Below, piece by piece: positions 60,192 through 64,000 of a stretch of 64,000 bases of DNA (positions within the stretch are counted from its first letter, which is position 1; the number at the start of each line of letters is the position of its first letter). The DNA lies in the NCBI RefSeq assembly GCF_051622035.1, contig NC_135359.1:26322001-26386000 (forward strand). The letters run 5' to 3'. The position numbers and the translations under genes were made by a program. The notes below the pieces were generated by a model that was not told where the DNA came from, ran no database searches, and saw nothing but the letters and a program-made list of their open reading frames with translations. The DNA is from Arctopsyche grandis (taxonomy: Eukaryota; Arthropoda; Insecta; Trichoptera; Hydropsychidae).

Positions 60192-60498
60192 TTATTGAGA
60201 TTCGTGATTGAAAATGGTTCGGTTTGCCGAGGCCTGTTTTACTGCATTATAGAAAATATAATAATTCCCTCGTGCCCCTTCCTTAATCACTAAGCAACTG
60301 GACTGTGAAATTAATGGCTCGGGTTTGATGCGCGATAAGTTCGAAAGATTTATTGCTATGGCTGCTGGCAATATTTGGATGTTATTAAAATCCAGATCGG
60401 CTTCTTTCAAAATTTTGCTAATTTTTTATCTGATCTGTTCGTTCTTTATAAAGTTAGCAACGTTTAAGATTATACCAGCCGACCAAACCATTTTAACT
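60192..60498 (-). pseudogene. Coding-like fragment with one in-frame stop, between the inverted arms
   Basis: On the minus strand an ATG at about 60495 opens MVWSAGIILNVANFIKNEQI, a TGA/TAA-type stop follows near 60430, and the same frame continues ILKEADLDFNNIQILPAAIA to FNHESQ and TAA. Codon use and residue mix look protein-like, unlike nearby DNA. I do not recognise the family. It could be a captured gene piece or a transposon relic. Confidence 0.35.
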
Positions 60499-61057
60499 GA
60501 CTTGTAACAACGCTCGCGAGCATATTTATACACATACATATGTACATACATATACTATGAATCTAATTTCTTTTAATTTATACCTATTCAATAAATTGGG
60601 GATAAATATCAATTTTTAGTGAATACAAGTTTTTTTTTTAATTTTAATTACTAATAATTTTATACGTTGGTAATAATGATAATAATTTTATACGTCTTCC
60701 TAAAATCGTTCAAGTAAGAGTCGAAGTCAAATCATAAAATAAAATCGGAATCGCTAAATGTTGATCCGACATACCCCCTTGGTAATAACTGTATAAAAAA
60801 AATAAAGGATCATTAATACATTAAATATCTTATAAAGGTTAAGAATGTACATAAATATGTATGTACATATTGTATGAGTGGTTTGGTATCAAAACTCGAT
60901 TGTATTTTAATTGAACTAAATGAAAGATTTGCTTTGCTTTATTAAAATAAATTATAATCTTTTACTGGTTATCATTTAATTATATCACACCAAGGAAAAT
61001 ATAATTAATTATGTTTTTTCCAAACTTGTATGTATATATAACTACCACATAAATTAT

Positions 61058-61274
61058 CTTATAAGGAAAAATCTGAATTATTCCAGAATCTGCAAACTTA
61101 AAATTCGATACAAATTCAAAATTGGACATACAATATCTTTGCACCAAGCCATCGATATGTACTTAAACATAACGAAAATTTTTAAGTCTAAATTTATAAC
61201 AACTTTTATAGAAGTGTTTGACAAAAATAAATATGTACATATGTATGAATTGGTTATTAAAAAACAAAAATATG
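61058..61274 (-). repeat. Right arm of perfect 216-bp inverted repeat
   Basis: Exact reverse complement of 59859-60074, about 980 bp away. Boundaries CTTATAAGG (inner) and AAAAATATG (outer). Identity over the whole arm implies a recent origin or gene conversion. Confidence 0.88.
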
Positions 61275-61389
61275 TAAATAGACAATTACACCTCTAAGGC
61301 AACTCAAGCTTTTCATATGTATGATCTTATTTTAAATAAAAGATAATGAGATATCCATTTTTCGATGATAACAGCTTAGAAATCGCAGT

Positions 61390-61800
61390 TTAATTTTTTT
61401 TTGCATCCGCCATCTGCTGGATGAAGACCTCTCCAACACACTTCCACTCGTCTCTGTTTTGAGCAACTCTCATCCATCTCACCCCATACATTTACCTAAT
61501 TTCATCCACCCGTCTTTCTTGCGGTCTTAATTTTACCCTTTTACATTCTCTTGGGTACCATTCCAGCACATTTTTTGTCCATTCTTTTTACTACGTGACC
61601 CACCCATTTCCATTTCAATATCTTTACTCTCTTACATATATACTACTCTTGTAATACTTCTCACCCGCGTATTCCACATCTTATATTTCCTCGTTATGCC
61701 GAGCATACAGCATTCCATTGGACTTTTTATAGCACATTGGCGTTCAATGTCTAAGTTTCACATCCATACGTCATACCTGACAAAGCAATTTGCTCAAAGA
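61390..61800 (-). mobile_element. RTE LINE 3' end
   Basis: Reverse orientation: CATCTGCTGGATGAAGACCT, CTCTTGGGTACCATTCCAGC and CTCGTTATGCCGAGCATACA, as in the other copies. Decayed and non-coding. Confidence 0.72.
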
Positions 61801-62995
61801 TCTTTTCTTTCAGGCAAAGTGGCATTTTTTATTTAAAAACGGTGTTTATTCGTCCAAATGCACTCCATCCTAATTTCACACATCTCTTTATTACTTCTTA
61901 TTTACTACCAGGCATGAATATTATTTGTCCTACATATAAATATATAATGACTGCTTATACTACATATTTCATCATCTAATTAAATGCCATCGGGCATGCT
62001 ATAACTATTGAAACTTGTCTACGTTAATTTTAAAATGTATATATGATGTACATAATATTAATCACTTATACAATTTTATTTAAGTTAAAACGTATTTTAA
62101 AATTCGATCAATACAATTTGCGAAATACGTCTTCGCGCGATTAAACACTGATCACGCAGAATCAAAGTACAGATTTAACGCCTCGCCGATTGAAAGCTCA
62201 AATTGCCACGAATTGTATAAATAGAGGTTTTATGAATCACTTTCGAACATTCATCGACTAGCGCATTAGTTGGCAAACGATCAATGCGTTTATTGAGACG
62301 TGGGTACATGCATACATACACATGCATAACGTTTAGAATAGACGTTTGCTTAGTTAAAATCGGTGCATGCGTTGAAATCGAAATGATGCATTCTCGAAGT
62401 GAAGTGCATTAGCAAGCTCGCTCTGTCCTCGTTTGGTCGGGGCCGGTTCGCTTTCAACGGAAGCTGAGCTTCACATCGACTTCATAAATAACTTGCAGTT
62501 GCATTTACTTCCACAGCCAACTGCACGAGCACACTCGGCTAGATTTATTTCAATAAAAAAATTCGCACGTTTTGATACGAGTGCTGAATTGTGGACACTT
62601 TGACCGGAATGACGGACGAGTGAATGAAAAGAGGTGTGTTTGTTCGTAAAAAAAACCGGTCGACTTCCGGTACGTAATGAGTGTTAATATGCTAAACGTA
62701 TTTTTCTATGAATTATCTGCTTTTTGTGAATATGTATTTCATATCGTAATCCTTTTTTTTTTAAATTGGTATTCATTACTGAGGTAAATCCCTCGATTTG
62801 AAACAAACGCGACGAACCGAAGTAAAATGTAATAAAACTCGACCATTAAAACTTTATAAAATACAATTAATTACTTTATGTCATTTTTATGGAAAAATAA
62901 TTTAATTGGATATTCTACACATGGGTGAATACAACGAGTACGTACATGTGTGGAATTAAATTAAGGGTAGTAATGTTATAAAAAAAATTTCAAAA
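61801..62995. other. Gene-free stretch with a GC-richer block
   Basis: 62130-62660 is non-repetitive, with TGTATAAATAGAGG at 62215 (a plus-strand TATA-like box) and TTTATGAATCAC. Possible regulatory DNA of jing or an unlisted transcript. No exon is supported. Confidence 0.25.
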
Positions 62996-62999
62996 TATT

Positions 63000-63350
63000 C
63001 AATTTATCATCATCATTTACAGCTATTCGCCATCCACTGCTGGATGAAGGCCTCTCCAACGCGCTGTCACTCGTCTCTGTTTTGCGCAACTCTCATCCAT
63101 CTCACTCCACACATTTTCCCAATCTTCCCTGCAGTCTTCCTTTTACCCTTTTGCATTCTCTCGGGTACCTTTATAGCATTTCTTTTATCCACCTTTATTC
63201 CATTCGTCTAGCCACGTGGCCCGCCCATTGCCATTTCAATTTCTTCACTCTATCCACAACCCTTTTCATACTTCTCATCCACGTATTCGGTTCCCTGTTT
63301 TTCCTCGTTATGCCATGCATACAACGTTCCAAACTTCTTTGAGTGCATTG
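63000..63350 (-). mobile_element. RTE LINE 3' end with (ATG)n tail
   Basis: CATCATCATTTACAGC at 63008 is the inverse of the tail. Then CGCCATCCACTGCTGGATGA and the CTCGGGTACC block. The minus-strand sense corresponds to the RTE C-terminus. Confidence 0.72.
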
Positions 63351-64000
63351 CATTGGAAGTTTCACAAATGTTCACGTACTGGAATTGAAATGAATATTGT
63401 ATAAAAAAATATGAAATATTTAAGTTTGGATTTATTGCTACTTTAAAAGTGGAGAGGGGTAACGAAAGTTTTTTATAATAAGCGGTTTTATACATAATTA
63501 GATTTTTTTGTCTAAAGATAAAAGTTTTACCATTTTTTCGCTAATGCAAATTTACAATTTTAAATTGAAAACTTTATTGTAAATTGTAATTCAAACTTTA
63601 TATTACAAAATTAATTTTAACAATTTTTTTTAACTTACACTTATACGAACAATGTCGAGCAATCCGGAAAGTTGATTCTAAAATGAATTCGTGAATTAAA
63701 AAAGTTTAAGAGCCACTGAAATAGAACGACAATTTAAAACCCTATATAAATATGAAAACAAAAAGGACGACACACGCTTTGTTCAACACCTGTACCTGCT
63801 ATATGTACATATATGCAAACACTTCCCAGACTACATAATGTATTATTACGTATCATATATGTATGTGTGTATATATAAAAATAACACAAAAGAAATGAAT
63901 TATTCAGTACAATATTATTATAATATAATTATCAATATAATCATAAATTTGCATTTAACCTCGACTAATTGATATTTGAACATAGCTAAAATTAACAAGT
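63351..64000. other. AT-rich end of window, nothing recognised
   Basis: No exon or repeat family supported. Confidence 0.35.

Overview
This is an AT-rich, repeat-laden stretch of an insect nuclear genome. The signs are spliced genes with GT-AG introns, an ortholog of the insect zinc-finger gene jing, abundant (TA)n and ATGT/ACAT microsatellites, a tRNA-derived SINE family, 5'-truncated RTE-type LINE ends and several MITE families. The order of insect cannot be fixed from the sequence. There are no bacterial features: no operons, rRNA, tRNA genes or CRISPR.

Three protein-coding genes are supported by splice sites whose reading phases agree. (1) Minus strand, 1218-14285: a secreted insect protein of about 613-615 residues in four coding exons, with a short 5' leader intron, a signal peptide, five-residue Pro-Tyr repeats, a hydrophobic segment and a Cys-containing C-terminal domain. 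I do not recognise it by name. (2) Plus strand, 19063-19982: a four-exon, 220-residue homolog of MTRES1 (C6orf203), a mitochondrial RNA-binding factor. (3) Minus strand, 26578-30868: the last five coding exons of jing (AEBP2 family), with three C2H2 fingers and the PRC2-linked C-terminal domain. The N-terminal exon(s) of jing lie further upstream. A candidate first coding exon sits near 44.6 kb, so most of 31-64 kb may be jing intron or regulatory DNA.

Layout: 1-14.4 kb is the secreted-protein gene, with introns full of repeats (a ~0.7-0.8 kb inverted pair, SINEs, a long-TIR element and a LINE endonuclease fragment split by two tandem MITEs). 14.4-19 kb is a hAT transposase relic, a LINE 3' end and nested MITEs. 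19-20 kb is MTRES1. 20-22 kb is an RTE LINE interrupted by a MITE. 22.5-26.6 kb is AT-rich sequence downstream of jing, possibly its long 3' UTR. 26.6-30.9 kb is the jing exons. 31-64 kb is non-coding, with GC-rich islands (33.1-33.4, 44.4-45.0, 46.7-47.1 kb) and many mobile elements.

The most informative structures are: a MITE family with four copies of exactly 133 bp, each with 8-bp target duplications; Harbinger-like MITEs with TTA duplications, one carrying a nested hAT-like MITE; a 162-bp solo-LTR-like insertion with a 4-bp duplication; an apparently perfect 216-bp inverted repeat around 60-61 kb; and a 27-bp-stem hairpin at 45.85 kb. I see no evidence of a novel multi-gene system. The novelty here is in the repeats.
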